Part shown: positions 25,719-35,647 of the stretch, one piece after another | Layout of the letters: each line of letters starts with the position of its first letter | Numbering within the stretch: position 1 is the stretch's first letter | Assembly (NCBI GenBank): GCA_028284385.1 | Contig: JANQRT010000024.1 | Coordinates: 62,001 to 126,000, forward strand | Reading direction: 5' to 3' | DNA: 64,000 nt | DNA from: Opitutaceae bacterium | Lineage (GTDB): Bacteria > Verrucomicrobiota > Verrucomicrobiia > Opitutales > Opitutaceae | The notes under the pieces: model-generated | What the model was told of the DNA's origin: nothing | What the model saw: the letters and a program-made list of their open reading frames with translations, nothing else | The model's database searches: none | Made by a program: the position numbers and the translations under genes

Positions 25719-26909
25719 TCAAGCGAAGCTCATGATTTCCGCTCCAATCGCATCAGCAACGAGCCTTCCTTCCTCTGAAAGAAAATACTGTTCTCCTTCG
25801 CGCAGAATTAATTTCCCGGTCAGCATGGCATCGAGGCGAGATCGAAGCGCATCGATTTTCTTCCCTTTAAAGCGTGTGCTTAGATCTCTAAAATCTATTC
25901 CTTCATTCATTCGAAACCCGAAAATGACACTGTCTTCCAGGAGTAGATCCTCAGTCAAAGAGAGTGAATCCTCCGAACTTCTCTCTCCCGATTCAAGATC
26001 CTCTTGCCATCGATTTAGATCAGATGGATTGGCGCTGCGAACACCGCGAAATTGACTGGCCGCGGACGGCCCAAGGCCAATCCAGTCATTCATTCGCCAG
26101 GTGTTGATATTATGAAGACACTGCTTGCCAGGCTTAGCGTAGTTGGAAATTTCATACTGTTCATACCCCGCCTCTCCTAATTGTTCCCAAACGATTTCGT
26201 AATGCTCGGCCTCCAAATCGGAGTCTATCGATACTTTCCCTTCGGATAGTTTCACATACAAGACGGTATCCTCCTCGAACGTAAGGCAATAAGTGGAGAT
26301 ATGATCGGGATTCAAGGCGACTGCGCGATTCAGGTCCTCCTTCAAGGCCGCTCGGTTTTGTCCAGGCAAGGCGAACATTAAATCGACGTTGACGCTTTCG
26401 AATTCCTGATTCCGAATCAATTCGTAAGCGGCCATTGCCTGGGAATGGGTGTGGGGTCTGCCCAGAGCTTCTAGCAAGCCGTCATCAAAGCTCTGCACTC
26501 CGAGTGAAACGCGATTCACTCCAAGGTCCTTTAACACTCTGAGCTTATCAGCCTTCACCGATGACGGAGCCATTTCCACGGTCCATTCTTTTCGCGGTTG
26601 ACCGAATCCATCGACGATCAGATTTCCCAGTTCGAGCAAGTCATTGGCCGGTAGCAGACTTGGCGTACCCCCTCCGCAAAAGCATGTATCGATTTCTTGG
26701 TCACAGGCAACCAATTCTATTTCTCTCCGGATGCCGTCGATATAGTGAAGAATCCCCTCTCGATCGGTCTGGACTTGAAAGAACGCGCAGAAATCGCAAG
26801 GCCGCGAACAGAACGGCACATGCAGATAAAGACCTAAAGCTGAAGAATATGCAGGGATTCTTTGACAGCTTTTTTTCAATTCGGCCGTTCTGACTTCATT
26901 CAGTCCCAT
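25719..26909 (-). CDS. hemW: Radical SAM protein of the HemW/HemN family
   Basis: A 396-residue radical-SAM protein. The cluster motif CSRPCDFCAFF (C-x3-C-x2-C, residues about 34-44) binds a 4Fe-4S cluster and AdoMet. FCGGGTPSLLP is the HemN/HemW glycine motif, and RVSLGVQSFDDGLLEALGR, VNVDLMFALPGQ and YEQYEISNYAKPG are further conserved blocks. HemW proteins are heme chaperones; related HemN enzymes oxidise coproporphyrinogen III. The short Cys motif, with no extra N-terminal HemN region, points to HemW. It is 90 bases upstream of the SecD-like lipoprotein gene. Confidence 0.86.
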   Translation of the reverse strand: MGLNEVRTAELKKSCQRIPAYSSALGLYLHVPFCSRPCDFCAFFQVQTDREGILHYIDGIRREIELVACDQEIDTCFCGGGTPSLLPANDLLELGNLIVDGFGQPRKEWTVEMAPSSVKADKLRVLKDLGVNRVSLGVQSFDDGLLEALGRPHTHSQAMAAYELIRNQEFESVNVDLMFALPGQNRAALKEDLNRAVALNPDHISTYCLTFEEDTVLYVKLSEGKVSIDSDLEAEHYEIVWEQLGEAGYEQYEISNYAKPGKQCLHNINTWRMNDWIGLGPSAASQFRGVRSANPSDLNRWQEDLESGERSSEDSLSLTEDLLLEDSVIFGFRMNEGIDFRDLSTRFKGKKIDALRSRLDAMLTGKLILREGEQYFLSEEGRLVADAIGAEIMSFA

Positions 26910-27000
26910 TTAAGAACTGGTATCCTGAACTATTTCCTTCACTGCGAGTCCTTTATTTGATTGAAATAGGTCCCATAATCTAATCTACCAACCGAACGTT

Positions 27001-27918
27001 ATGGATATCTCCGCTCTCAATTCCACCAAGAGACGTTGGCTGCTTGTCCCTCTTCTCATCGCCGCGTTGTTTCTCGCAGGCTGCAATCTGAAGGTGATCA
27101 ATCTGACGCCCACGTCAATGAAAGCGAACCCTTCAAGCACCTACACGATTTCAGCGCAGATTTTGAAAAAACGAGGATCGGCTATTATGGAGGGGTCGAT
27201 CAGGCCGGAAGTCATCATAGACGGTGTTTCCAAACCCATGACGCTGGCGCCGGGAAACGACGACATCTGGGAGTATGATTTCGAAATGCCCCAAGGCAGA
27301 AATTCCGCCGCCTACTACCTTCTGGTTCGCTACGATGTTAAAGCAAATGATGGCTTCCGATCCAAGGAATACTACACGGATGTTTCCAATTTCATCGTCG
27401 AGCGCCGCTATTCCGTGGAGCTTGAAGTCGACCGCGCCCCGGTCGGTACGAAAGTCGCCATTCTCGGTAGGGGTTTCGAGAATTCAGATAAGGTAACGGT
27501 TGGTGGAGTTCCCGCCCCGGCAAGGCTTGAAAGCGCAACTTCTCTCGCCTTCTACGTTCCCTCCCTCGATCCGGGGAGAAACTACGAAGTGAAAGTACTC
27601 GGCGTCAGAGGAGAAATCAGTGTTGGAACGCTCCGTATCGACGCCAGCCAGATATTCGTTACTCCCAGTTCACTCTCCCTAAGCTCTGGCCAAAAAATGC
27701 CGCTAGTCTTTCACATACCCGACCCTGCTCCTCCAGGCGGACTTAGGATTCGAGTGACGACTGACATCCCCCAAAGCATCATCATGGATGTCGTGACAAT
27801 CCAAGCCGGCATGAAATCGACCAGCATAACGGTCGAGGGAGGCCGTCCAGGAATTGGCAATCTATTCGTCGAAGTGCCAGGATACTCTGAAGTTGTCGTG
27901 CCTGCTTCAGTACAGTAG
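27001..27918 (+). CDS. TIG/IPT-domain lipoprotein
   Basis: A 305-residue exported protein. A membrane segment WLLVPLLIAALFLAGC ends in a lipobox (Cys28). The rest is all beta. Residues about 140-218 form an IPT/TIG-like immunoglobulin domain (PVGTKVAILGRGFENSDKVT, then PAPARLESATSLAFYVPSLD), as found in cell-surface and sugar-binding proteins. The C-terminal part is a second beta domain. It stands alone on the plus strand between divergent hemW and the thiC leader. Its ligand is unknown. Confidence 0.8.
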   Translation: MDISALNSTKRRWLLVPLLIAALFLAGCNLKVINLTPTSMKANPSSTYTISAQILKKRGSAIMEGSIRPEVIIDGVSKPMTLAPGNDDIWEYDFEMPQGRNSAAYYLLVRYDVKANDGFRSKEYYTDVSNFIVERRYSVELEVDRAPVGTKVAILGRGFENSDKVTVGGVPAPARLESATSLAFYVPSLDPGRNYEVKVLGVRGEISVGTLRIDASQIFVTPSSLSLSSGQKMPLVFHIPDPAPPGGLRIRVTTDIPQSIIMDVVTIQAGMKSTSITVEGGRPGIGNLFVEVPGYSEVVVPASVQ

Positions 27919-27984
27919 GTTCCCCGACTTTCTTTTGCATTTCATTTGCCTTAGCCAAAGAGGCTGTCACATTTTTGGAAATCC

Positions 27985-28090
27985 ACTTGCGATTAGGGGT
28001 GTCCAGAGCGCTGGGCTGAGAATGAAATCCGAACGATTTCTAAACCCATAGAACCTGATGCGGGTCATGCCGTCGAAGGGATTCGCCAAA
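27985..28090 (+). promoter_or_regulatory. TPP riboswitch (thi box) controlling thiC
   Basis: The thi-box consensus is evident: AGGGGTGTCC, then GGGCTGAGA, then ACCCATAGAACCTGATGCGG followed by GTCATGCC and AAGGGA. The outer P1 stem can pair GCGA (27989-27992) with TCGC (28083-28086). It lies 50 bases before the thiC start, so TPP binding is expected to repress ThiC synthesis. Such elements act by attenuation or by blocking translation; a clear terminator was not seen in the remaining leader. Confidence 0.96.
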
Positions 28091-28132
28091 CAGGGCCTTT
28101 CCTTCAACCACATGGCTCGTTGACCAAATTAG

Positions 28133-30043
<1,911 letters not shown>

Positions 30044-30094
30044 CTTTCGACATCAGACTCGCTCGCCCGGCTGAAGGCGAAAGACTGATCAAAA

Positions 30095-30158
30095 GGTAGG
30101 GACGACTTGCTAAGTCGTCCACAATTGAAGGAGGATGACCAAGCCGGTCATCCCTACC
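30095..30158 (+). repeat. Composite palindromic (REP-like) element, cloverleaf form
   Basis: Outer arms GGTAGGGA (30095-30102) and TCCCTACC (30151-30158) are perfect inverted repeats. Inside them lie two more hairpins: GGACGACTT / AAGTCGTCC with loop GCT (30100-30120), and GGATGACC / GGTCATCC with loop AAGCC (30133-30153). The whole 64-base unit could fold into a cruciform or cloverleaf. It ends 12 bases before the start of the GH106-like gene and may influence its translation. Confidence 0.8.
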
Positions 30159-30169
30159 CTTTTACTTCC

Positions 30170-32431
30170 ATGAGATACCTTTTTTTAGCCCTAGTCTTTC
30201 CGGTTGCCATTATCCACGCGACTCCCACCACGGAACTCGCCGCGATCTTCAAGGATCCACCGGCTGAATACCGTCCGCTAATCATCGGGCATGCCAAACC
30301 ACTTAAGCATCCGGAATACCTGGACGAAATCTTTCGCCGCAATGCAGGAGGGGTTGTATTGGACGTTTCATTACGACCGAAAGGCATGACCAATGGCGAA
30401 AAGTGGATCGAGCCAACCTATTGCGACGATCCAGAACTCTTTGAGGCCTTAAGACAGACCATTAGGAAAACCAAAGACCGCGGCCATGAAGTTTGGATTT
30501 ACGACGAGATGGGATATCCTTCAGGTAGCGCTGCGGGTCGTGTGATTGCTTCCAATCCGGACTTCGAAAACTGGGCAGTCAGCTTTCGTAGTTTTGAAAC
30601 GAATTCAGAGTCCATCTCCATCGATGTTATTCATCCATTCGTCGAAGCTTGCATCGCTCTTCCAATCAAAGGAGAGGCTCTTAATCCATCGAGCTCCGTC
30701 GATCTGACCAAACAAGCTCGGCAAGGCAGCTTCACTTGGGATCCACCAGATGGAAATTGGCGAGTTTGTCTCTTCGAACGCTTTCATCCCGATACTTGGA
30801 AGCGGCACAACATTCCGCGTCGTGGCGCGAACATCATGGATCGCAAGGCCATGGCTCGCTTCATCGAAATCACTCACGAACGCTATGCAAAAGAGCTCGG
30901 CGACCAGCTCGATGACGTGTATCTATTTTTCACTGACGAACCGCAATTCGGTTCTCATGAGCATTGGTCTTACCGAGGAAAGGAAAATGCCGACCCCATG
31001 GTCCAATGGTGCGACGAATTGCCAGGGGCATTTTGGAAGAAGAAAGGCTACCCGATTACCAATGCCCTACCCGCTCTTTTCAACGACGTTGGCCCTAAGA
31101 CCGCAAAATATCGCTACGATTTCTACGATGTTCAAAGCGACCTGGTAGCTGAGAATTTCTATGGCCAGGTTCAGGACTGGTGTCACGCAAATGGCACCCT
31201 CTCCAGCGGACACCAGCTACTCGAAGAGTCACTACTTTTCCACGTCATGTTCAGCGGCAGCGCCATTAAAAATTGGATGCGCATGGATTTGCCAGGAGTG
31301 GATCTTTTGAGAGGCTTCGCCTACCACACCATGGGCCCTTGGAATCATACCGCTACCGACATGTATTGGTATGAAGCGCCCCTTGACGAGAATGGAGAAA
31401 AGATCGGCATGCCTGTTCCCGAAGACTACTCCTGCAAACTCGCTTCTTCTATCGCCCACTTAACAGGGAAACCGGGCGTGTTCACGGAAAGCTATGCTGT
31501 AATTCTTGAGCCGACTCTAGACCAGATCAAAGGCGTTGCGGCTTGGCAGTTCGTAGGTGGCGTTACACACATGAGTACCTACACAGTACAGAACAAAATA
31601 TCCGAAGAAGATTACGCTACCTTCGCGGAATTCGCTGGCCGTCTTGCCGTATTGGCCAGACGAGGACAACCAATCGCCGACGTGGCTATTCTCGTTCCCG
31701 AAGCAGCCGTCTGGGCTGCCTATACGCCACCCGCTGGAGGACGTATCAAAAAATACATGGAAAGCAATCCCGACGCCATGCAGATCGATTACCGTTTCCG
31801 CCAAACCTGTTTCGCCCTAAACGAAACCCAACGCGACTACGAAATCTTCAGCGAGCACTTGCTGCAAGAGGCAACCATCAAAGACGGGAAGATCGAAAAG
31901 GCAGGCATGCAATTCCCCATTTTGATTCTTCCTGAAATGCGTATGATTTCTTCGGTTACGCTGGACAAAATCGAATCCTTTCTCAAATCAGGTGGATATG
32001 TGGCTTTCGTGGGTAGCCTCCCTTCACAATCTTCAAACGTAGGATCCGATTCCGAGGTCTTTAAGACAGCAAAGAGCCTTTTACAAAAGTACTCAAATAA
32101 TGCATTTCGTATCAAAAGCGAAGTAGAACTCGACCAATTAATTGTCTGGATGGAGGAGAAGATCCCTTCATCCCTCGATTGGAGGGGAGCTTCGGGCATA
32201 CGAATTATGCATCGTCGTGAGCCAAATCGAGATATCATAATGCTGGCCAATCCTAGTAGTGAAACCGCAAAAGGACAATTTGTATCCGAATTAAAAGGAC
32301 AAATTTCTATATGGAATCCAGACAATGGAAAGGTTCGAGAGATTCGAACTGGCAACTCCTCGAAACACGTGAAGCTGAGCATCCCAGCCAGGAGCGCCAG
32401 GTTCCTAATAAGCCAATCAAGTCCGCTCTAG
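30170..32431 (+). CDS. Secreted glycoside hydrolase, GH106-like (alpha-L-rhamnosidase type)
   Basis: A 753-residue exported protein with a short signal peptide (YLFLALVFPVAIIHA). Blocks typical of the GH106/rhamnosidase-like TIM-barrel family are IYDEMGYPSGSAAGRV, LFFTDEPQFGS with a candidate catalytic Glu, SGHQLLEES and the late beta segment IMHRREPNRDIIMLANPSSE followed by ISIWNPDNGKV. Such enzymes release rhamnose or related sugars from plant or algal polysaccharides. It is shorter than classical GH106 proteins (over 1000 residues), lacking some accessory beta domains. The ATG at 30170 is chosen because the signal peptide starts there. Substrate is unknown. Confidence 0.78.
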   Translation: MRYLFLALVFPVAIIHATPTTELAAIFKDPPAEYRPLIIGHAKPLKHPEYLDEIFRRNAGGVVLDVSLRPKGMTNGEKWIEPTYCDDPELFEALRQTIRKTKDRGHEVWIYDEMGYPSGSAAGRVIASNPDFENWAVSFRSFETNSESISIDVIHPFVEACIALPIKGEALNPSSSVDLTKQARQGSFTWDPPDGNWRVCLFERFHPDTWKRHNIPRRGANIMDRKAMARFIEITHERYAKELGDQLDDVYLFFTDEPQFGSHEHWSYRGKENADPMVQWCDELPGAFWKKKGYPITNALPALFNDVGPKTAKYRYDFYDVQSDLVAENFYGQVQDWCHANGTLSSGHQLLEESLLFHVMFSGSAIKNWMRMDLPGVDLLRGFAYHTMGPWNHTATDMYWYEAPLDENGEKIGMPVPEDYSCKLASSIAHLTGKPGVFTESYAVILEPTLDQIKGVAAWQFVGGVTHMSTYTVQNKISEEDYATFAEFAGRLAVLARRGQPIADVAILVPEAAVWAAYTPPAGGRIKKYMESNPDAMQIDYRFRQTCFALNETQRDYEIFSEHLLQEATIKDGKIEKAGMQFPILILPEMRMISSVTLDKIESFLKSGGYVAFVGSLPSQSSNVGSDSEVFKTAKSLLQKYSNNAFRIKSEVELDQLIVWMEEKIPSSLDWRGASGIRIMHRREPNRDIIMLANPSSETAKGQFVSELKGQISIWNPDNGKVREIRTGNSSKHVKLSIPARSARFLISQSSPL

Positions 32432-32443
32432 ATAGAGTGTAGC

Positions 32444-32926
32444 CTAGTTCGCGCAATCGAGAAACTCGTGCTTGAGCACGTCAACATGAACACGCCCCTT
32501 CCTATCGTAAAAGGAAGTCGCTCGAATCATTCCCCGAGTATGGCCATCGGCGTAATGAAAGGTGAATTCGAACCAGAAATTATCTTCATCATATCCGACG
32601 CCTCCACCAACGCTCTTAATCCCATGCTTCTGTAGCAAGTTACGAATATGTATTTCGTAGTTGGAAAGCGGATTCTCGACTTTCGCTATTTTGCCGATGG
32701 TGATGAAATGAAAGTCTTCCCTCGAATACTGAATTCCGCCCGATCTACCAGCCGAATCCATATAGTAGAGATTGCCATTCTTTGATGATATTGAGGTGAA
32801 GTACTTCTCTGGGTCATTCTCCTTGGAGAATGTCGTCTTGTGGGCGAACTCCTCTCGAACCCTATGGTTGTCGGCGAGGATCGCTTCGGATGTTAATAGC
32901 AATATAAACGAGACTAAAAGTTTCAT
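32444..32926 (-). CDS. Small secreted hypothetical protein
   Basis: A 160-residue protein with a signal peptide (MKLLVSFILLLTSEAILA) and no recognised domain. It contains GGVGYDEDNFWFEFTFHYAD and a C-terminal cysteine (EFLDCAN). The ATG at 32926 is favoured because AAGGAGGAG lies six bases before it; the open frame continues upstream without reason. It is convergent with the GH106-like gene, 12 bases apart. Confidence 0.72.
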   Translation of the reverse strand: MKLLVSFILLLTSEAILADNHRVREEFAHKTTFSKENDPEKYFTSISSKNGNLYYMDSAGRSGGIQYSREDFHFITIGKIAKVENPLSNYEIHIRNLLQKHGIKSVGGGVGYDEDNFWFEFTFHYADGHTRGMIRATSFYDRKGRVHVDVLKHEFLDCAN

Positions 32927-33046
32927 TAACGCTCCTCCTTGATTGTCGCCAATTGAAACCCGTAATCGTATCGCACGCCAACCCCTTTTTATTGAAAGTA
33001 GTGGCATGGAGCGAAGACTCGCCCACTATCTGAGGATGGTTTACCT

Positions 33047-34021
33047 TTAAGTCGACTCTACCAAATCATGCGGCCTTGCTCCACGAACGGCAAGGCGAGC
33101 CGAGTAGAGTGAAGTGTCGCCAGCGATGTAGAGCGTCATGAAGTCCTCGTCACCAAAAACGCAGTTGGCGCATCGATTTTCGGGGATGAGAATCTTGCCT
33201 ATGAGTTCAGCATCTGGCGTTAAACATTGGATACCGTCAGCCGCGCTGGTCCAAATATTACCTTTGACATCACAACGGAACCCGTCCGTAGCTCCTGGGC
33301 TGATTTGGCTGAAGAGTCGTTTGTTGGAAAGCGATCGACCGTCGTTACCGACATCGAACGCTTGCACGTCTTTGTCGCCACCCGTGTCGGCCACGTAGAG
33401 GATTTTTTCGTCGGGAGAAAAAGCGATGCCATTGGGTCGGTTCATATCATCGACAACAATGGCGAGTTCCTTCGTTTCGGGATCGAAGCGATAGACGTAG
33501 TTAGCCCCAATATCTGAATCACGCTGCTCGCCTTCGCGATTGGATAGGATCCCGTAAGGAGGATCGGTAAACCAAATCGTTCCATCCGATTTCACCACCA
33601 GGTCATTCGGGGAGTTGAAGCGTTTACCATCTATGTTGTCGACGAGCGTGGTGACTGTTCCATCATGCTCTGTTCGAGCGATTCGATGAGCCAAGTGCTG
33701 GGCGCTCACGAGGCGGTCTTCGAGATCGATGTAGTTGCCGTTAGTGAAATAGGAAGGCTCACGGAAGACGGTGGTTTCACCTGACTTCGGATCATATTGT
33801 AGCATGCGATTGTTCGGGATATCCGACCAAACCACAACGTCTTGCCTTGGAAGATACGCGGCGCCCTCCGACCATTCGGCTCCTCGCCAGAGACGTTTTA
33901 CATCTGGATTCTCCGGAATCAGTTCATCGAAGCGAGGATCCAAAGACTCGACGCCGATGCGGCCTAATATGTCTTCTGGGACAGGTTGATGAGTGGGAAA
34001 GATTTTAGGTTCAGCTAGCAT
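33047..34021 (-). CDS. SMP-30/gluconolactonase family protein
   Basis: A 324-residue six-bladed beta-propeller of the SMP-30/LRE family, which hydrolyses sugar lactones with a bound divalent metal. The family blocks are the metal Glu in AEWSEGAAYLPRQDVVVWSD, the segment RFNSPNDLVVKSDGTIWFTD with the N-D of the metal site, the RPNGIAFSPDEKILYVAD block and GATDGFRCDVKGNIWTSA with its D. There is no signal peptide, so it acts in the cytoplasm. It could take part in oxidative sugar catabolism, perhaps with the IlvD/Edd-type dehydratase elsewhere in the window. That link is inference. Confidence 0.88.
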   Translation of the reverse strand: MLAEPKIFPTHQPVPEDILGRIGVESLDPRFDELIPENPDVKRLWRGAEWSEGAAYLPRQDVVVWSDIPNNRMLQYDPKSGETTVFREPSYFTNGNYIDLEDRLVSAQHLAHRIARTEHDGTVTTLVDNIDGKRFNSPNDLVVKSDGTIWFTDPPYGILSNREGEQRDSDIGANYVYRFDPETKELAIVVDDMNRPNGIAFSPDEKILYVADTGGDKDVQAFDVGNDGRSLSNKRLFSQISPGATDGFRCDVKGNIWTSAADGIQCLTPDAELIGKILIPENRCANCVFGDEDFMTLYIAGDTSLYSARLAVRGARPHDLVEST

Positions 34022-34098
34022 GTCTTCAGAAAAATTGTAAGGATAAATTCATTACGATTTTAGGAGGATAAGCGTTATCAGACTGACGAAATTGTCGG

Positions 34099-34884
34099 TT
34101 ATTGGGCAATGAGAAAATTCCTAACGATTTCAGAAAATCGCGTTGGGTCCTCGTAGAAGATCATGTGCCCACAATCCTGAAGGACTTCGAATTGAGCATT
34201 TGATGGGATTTGAGAGACGAACTGCTTTACGTTCTCCGGCGATGCGTAGCGATCTTCCGTTCCAGTAATAGCCAGGCAGGGAACGGTTATTTTCGCCACA
34301 ACATCCACTGCTGAGGCTGCGATCAATTCCTTAACGTTCTGAATGTAAGTAGCCTCATCGTTATTCTCTAGCATTTTCTTATACCATGAAACGATTTCCT
34401 CACTGCACGCTCGCGTTTTGTCGGAAAAAATCGCCGTCATCACGGATTCGCTGGCAGAAGAAATGCCTCTCGTCCCGATTATTTCGATACGATTGGCTAA
34501 GATCTCCTTGATTTCATCGACTGGCTCTGGAAGCCCTCCAAGAAATATCATAGAAGCAATGGCTTTAGGACGCCGCGCATAAGCTTTCAGAGCCACAATC
34601 GTTCCCATCGAATGGCCAAGCAGAGAAACGGGTTCGTTGAATTCACGATCTAGTAGCTCAAGCAGAAAATCCACGCACTGGTCGATTGAAAAGCTCTCAA
34701 CAGCAGTCTGATTTCGCCCGAGGCCAGGCATGTCGAAGGAGACGACGCGAAAGTCGCCTTTCAAGTCATCGCTAAGCTGAGAAAAGAAATAGCCACCTCC
34801 ACCAAGACCATGAAGGCAGATGATGGCTCTACCTGAACCAGAATCTTCGATTGAGATCGTCGATGCATTTAAAGATCGTTCCAT
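34099..34884 (-). CDS. Alpha/beta-fold hydrolase
   Basis: A 261-residue alpha/beta hydrolase. The oxyanion-hole segment is CLHGLGGGGYFF, the nucleophile elbow is LLGHSMGTIVALKAYA (Ser near 99), the acidic residue is in LAITGTEDRYASP and the catalytic His in LQDCGHMIFYEDP. The overall pattern is that of esterases, lactonases or C-C hydrolases; sequence does not decide which. It follows the DJ-1 type gene by 124 bases, which include a repeat-like element. Confidence 0.86.
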   Translation of the reverse strand: MERSLNASTISIEDSGSGRAIICLHGLGGGGYFFSQLSDDLKGDFRVVSFDMPGLGRNQTAVESFSIDQCVDFLLELLDREFNEPVSLLGHSMGTIVALKAYARRPKAIASMIFLGGLPEPVDEIKEILANRIEIIGTRGISSASESVMTAIFSDKTRACSEEIVSWYKKMLENNDEATYIQNVKELIAASAVDVVAKITVPCLAITGTEDRYASPENVKQFVSQIPSNAQFEVLQDCGHMIFYEDPTRFSEIVRNFLIAQ

Positions 34885-34913
34885 TTTCTGAATATCCAGA
34901 ATTATCCATTAGA

Positions 34914-34986
34914 CGACGAAACACTCGAAAATCACGAAAAGTCTAAACTACCAAAGTTTTCGCGTGTTCAGTGTCTTTCGTTGTTC
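34914..34986. repeat. Imperfect inverted intergenic repeat (CACGAAAAG-type)
   Basis: The left arm reads ACGAAACACTCGAAAATCAC then GAAAAG, and the right arm TTTTCGCGTGTTCAGTGTCT then TTCGTTG. The right arm is an imperfect reverse complement of the left. It fills the gap between the alpha/beta hydrolase and DJ-1 genes. The style resembles repeats I recall from other PVC-group genomes, without a search to confirm it. Confidence 0.5.
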
Positions 34987-35008
34987 CAATAAAAATATGG
35001 AATCTTCT

Positions 35009-35554
35009 TCACAGATTCTCGAAAATCAATCGATAAAACTGCGGATGCGACTGCCAGGTTTGGCCGCAAATAATCTTTTCGTGAATACAAGCCTCTTCGG
35101 CAATCCAAGTAGCTCCACACTGTTCGACTTCCGATTTGACATGCTCATAGCACGTTACCGGCTTATTATCAACAAGCCCGGCCGTCACCAGTATTTGGAT
35201 GCCATGGCAGATGCTATAAATCCATTTTCCCTTGGCATGAAATTCCTGAACAATCCCAATTAGTTTTTGGTTGTTCCTCAAATACTCTGGAGCCCGTCCG
35301 CCAATCAGCAGAATAGCGTCATAATCGTCGACAGCCACTTCATCGAAATCGAGCGAAGCCTCAGCTCCATAGCCCTGACGCTCGATGTAGGTGTCCCAAC
35401 CTGGCTCGAAATCGTGAGCTACCAAATGCAGATTCCGCTTGCTCGGGGCGGCAATTTCCGGCCTATGCCCTGATTCCTCAAAGCGATGCAACGCATAGAG
35501 CGTCTCGTAGCTCTCCCCTCCATCTCCCGTTATAATTAGAATTCGTTTGCTCAC
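35009..35554 (-). CDS. DJ-1/PfpI family protein
   Basis: A 181-residue class I glutamine-amidotransferase-like protein. The nucleophile elbow is IYSICHGIQIL (Cys near 120), and the acidic residue lies in DAILLIGGRAPEYLR. Members include deglycases, the PfpI protease and stress chaperones. It may be cytosolic, since no signal is seen. It sits between the ADOP array and the alpha/beta hydrolase on the same strand. Confidence 0.9.
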   Translation of the reverse strand: MSKRILIITGDGGESYETLYALHRFEESGHRPEIAAPSKRNLHLVAHDFEPGWDTYIERQGYGAEASLDFDEVAVDDYDAILLIGGRAPEYLRNNQKLIGIVQEFHAKGKWIYSICHGIQILVTAGLVDNKPVTCYEHVKSEVEQCGATWIAEEACIHEKIICGQTWQSHPQFYRLIFENL

Positions 35555-35647
35555 GTAATAAGTCCTTTCGAGGTTAAGAGAACTTAAATCTACTGAAAGG
35601 TCAAAATTATTAGGTCAAGAGACCCTGGCAGGAGATTAGCATTCAGT

